A DNA stretch of 64,000 bases from Nitrosomonas sp. (lineage in GTDB: Bacteria; Pseudomonadota; Gammaproteobacteria; Burkholderiales; Nitrosomonadaceae). Shown here piece by piece: positions 62,040 to 64,000 of this stretch. The stretch spans positions 113,772 through 177,771 of the forward strand of contig NZ_JADZAJ010000005.1 of the NCBI RefSeq assembly GCF_020852615.1. Direction: 5' to 3'. The notes below the pieces were generated by a model that did no database searches, was not told the origin of the DNA, and worked only from the letters and a program-made list of their open reading frames with translations. Position 1 is the stretch's first letter, and each line of letters opens with the position of its first letter. A program made the translations under genes and the position numbers.

Positions 62040-62492
62040 CTGGATCTGATCTTATGGCGCCACGCTGAAGCGGAAGACCGCATTCCCGATTCAGCACGTG
62101 AGTTAACCGAAAAAGGCCTGAAACAGGCACAGAAAGTGGCCCGCTGGCTTGAACCCAGACTACCGGAAAATACCCGCATTATCGTCAGTCCGGCTGTACG
62201 CACACAGCAAACGGCCTCGGCACTGACCACCCGCTTTGAAACCAGTGATCAGATAGGTACAAGCACCACACCACTCAAAATACTGAACACAGTTGCCTGG
62301 CCGGCGGCGGAAGGAACAGTGCTGGTAGTGGGACACCAGCCAACCCTCGGCAAAATTGCTTCCCTCCTGCTCAAAGGAGATGAAAGCGGTTTCACTGTAC
62401 GCAAAGGCTCAATCTGGTGGTTCAGCTGCAAACAAAAAGATGAGCAGGGAGGCACTATTTTGCGGGCGGTGATCACCCCTGAAATTCTGTGA
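62040..62492 (+). CDS. sixA: SixA-type phosphohistidine phosphatase, apparently starting at CTG
   Basis: In-frame upstream extension of the 62136 ORF gives (L/M)DLILWRHAEAEDRIPDSARELTEKGLKQAQ with the RHG catalytic core; AAAGGAG SD about 7 nt upstream of CTG 62040. Confidence 0.82.
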   Translation: MDLILWRHAEAEDRIPDSARELTEKGLKQAQKVARWLEPRLPENTRIIVSPAVRTQQTASALTTRFETSDQIGTSTTPLKILNTVAWPAAEGTVLVVGHQPTLGKIASLLLKGDESGFTVRKGSIWWFSCKQKDEQGGTILRAVITPEIL

Positions 62493-62612
62493 ATCCCCCT
62501 TCTTATTTCCCAAAATAAGGCGAAAAAACAGCTGCTGACAGTGACATAGTGGTAAAAATACGGCTGTATCCTTCCCTTTCACCGATCAGATCAAACCACC
62601 AGTACAGCACAC

Positions 62613-63563
62613 ATGAAAATACTGCCTTCCCTGTTTTCCCCTGCAGGCAAAAACGCAAAACTTTCCATTGTCATTTACCATCGCGTACTGCCGGAACCGG
62701 ATCTGCTAACGGGAGAAGGAGGAATCGCACAGTTCGAAAAGGGATTGAGCTATCTGGTTAACAACTTCAACGTTCTGCCCTTATCCGAAGCAGTAAACCG
62801 GCTGCGCAGCGGCACTTTGCCTGCCCGCGCTGCCTGCATTACCTTTGACGACGGTTATGCGGACAATGCCGAAACTGCACTCCCTATTCTGCAAAAACAC
62901 GGTATCACCGCAACATTCTTCATCGCTTCCGGTTTTCTCGATGGAGGAAGAATGTGGAACGATACCGTCATCGAATCGGTACGACTGGCCCGGGGTGACA
63001 GACTCGACCTGAGCTCGATCGATCTGGGGAACCACGCCATCACTACACTTGAACAACGGCAGGCTACCCTGAACCGGCTGATAGGCAAGCTGAAATATCA
63101 GTCCCACGCAACCCGATCCGAACTGGTGGAAAAACTGAGCACCATAATTGCGGCCAGACTGCCGGACAATCTCATGATGACTTCAGCACAGGTTAAACAG
63201 TTACATGAAGCCGGAATGGAAATCGGCGGCCATACCCTCACCCACCCGATTCTCGCCAGCATCGATGATGCTGCCGCCCGTACCGAAATCGCAGAAGGTA
63301 AAGCGAAACTCGAAGCCATCATCGGCACACCCCTGCGCCTGTTCGCCTACCCGAACGGCAAACCGGGAAAAGACTACCTGTCTGCCCATGTAGAAATGGT
63401 CAAGGATGCCGGATTTGAAGCAGCTGTTTCAACCGCATGGGGAGCTGCCCGACAGGATAGCGACAAGTTCCAGCTACCGCGTTTCACCCCCTGGGATAAA
63501 AGCGAATGGCGCTATGTACTGCGCATGGTGCAGAACATGAGACAAAGAATTCAGACTGTATAA
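62613..63563 (+). CDS. Polysaccharide deacetylase family protein
   Basis: LSIVIYHRVLPEPD, ITFDDGYADNAETALPILQKHGITATFFIASGFLDGGRMWND, EIGGHTLTHPIL. Confidence 0.94.
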   Translation: MKILPSLFSPAGKNAKLSIVIYHRVLPEPDLLTGEGGIAQFEKGLSYLVNNFNVLPLSEAVNRLRSGTLPARAACITFDDGYADNAETALPILQKHGITATFFIASGFLDGGRMWNDTVIESVRLARGDRLDLSSIDLGNHAITTLEQRQATLNRLIGKLKYQSHATRSELVEKLSTIIAARLPDNLMMTSAQVKQLHEAGMEIGGHTLTHPILASIDDAAARTEIAEGKAKLEAIIGTPLRLFAYPNGKPGKDYLSAHVEMVKDAGFEAAVSTAWGAARQDSDKFQLPRFTPWDKSEWRYVLRMVQNMRQRIQTV

Positions 63564-63796
63564 CGTTTATTGGGCGCTGTATCTTCCCTGCGCCCGTGGA
63601 GATACTTCTCCGATCCGATATTCGCTAAAGTCACCAGAATAGAAATTGATGGATTAATTCGGTTCAATTCAATGTCTGGATAAACAAAACTCTCGTTATG
63701 ATCATTCGTAATAACTCTAGTTTTTACAGAATAGATCCCTTGAAATCGCCCATAAAAGCCAATCCACTCAGAAATCCGGGTGAATCCCTGAATCAC
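63551..63796 (-). CDS. Hypothetical small ORF
   Basis: 81 aa ORF from track overlapping the 3' end of the deacetylase gene; no family recognised. Confidence 0.2.
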   Translation of the reverse strand: MIQGFTRISEWIGFYGRFQGIYSVKTRVITNDHNESFVYPDIELNRINPSISILVTLANIGSEKYLHGRREDTAPNKRYTV

Positions 63797-64000
63797 CGTC
63801 TTCAGAATATTTTCCTGGATGATGTTGCTCCTTATTCCATAGCAGCATTATGTTTTGTATTAATAGCCGCGTAGGAATGGATACGGTGGTATACACAAAC
63901 ATCACCAAACCCGGTTTTATTTACAGTGATGGCTATACCTTGTATCGCAACACTTCTATGGAAAATTTATAAAGGGCGCAAAGAAGTCAAGCGTATCAAG

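Overview
This 64 kb window is dense bacterial chromosome. Gene content and sequence style suggest a beta-proteobacterial ammonia oxidiser such as Nitrosomonas, but that assignment is an inference. Most of it is conserved housekeeping: uvrB, an aspartate aminotransferase, earP-efp, ogt, rsmA-pdxA-surA-lptD, a DinG-type helicase, purD/purH/fis/dusB, hisD/hisG, sodB, purE/purK/purC, bfd-bfr, pntB/pntAB/pntAA, cysN/D/H/I with cysB, sixA and a polysaccharide deacetylase. Two regions stand out. (1) About 6.5-11.7 kb holds a probable Fap-like functional-amyloid or adhesin secretion operon: a Ser/Asn/Asp/Thr repeat protein, a small protein sharing its C-terminal motif, a C39-type peptidase, a protein with a double-glycine-like motif, and a coiled-coil plus beta-barrel outer-membrane protein. 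It has a perfect 18-bp palindrome in the leader, an internal terminator after the repeat gene, and an upstream stand-alone LuxR-type HTH gene. (2) About 19.37-20.45 kb holds a short Xer/dif-associated element remnant. It contains a near-canonical chromosomal dif site, a gene resembling the XafT/VC1465 Xer-activation family, a small DNA-binding gene, a three-unit array of variable-stem hairpins each followed by a fixed decanucleotide, and an origin-like motif. Other points of interest are an M1+M28+PDZ fusion protease, a 1180-aa GltD/FNR fusion resembling a single-chain Nfn, a catalytically degenerate EAL protein, an extended CysI, and a sixA gene that appears to start at CTG. No tRNA, rRNA, CRISPR array or intact transposon was recognised.
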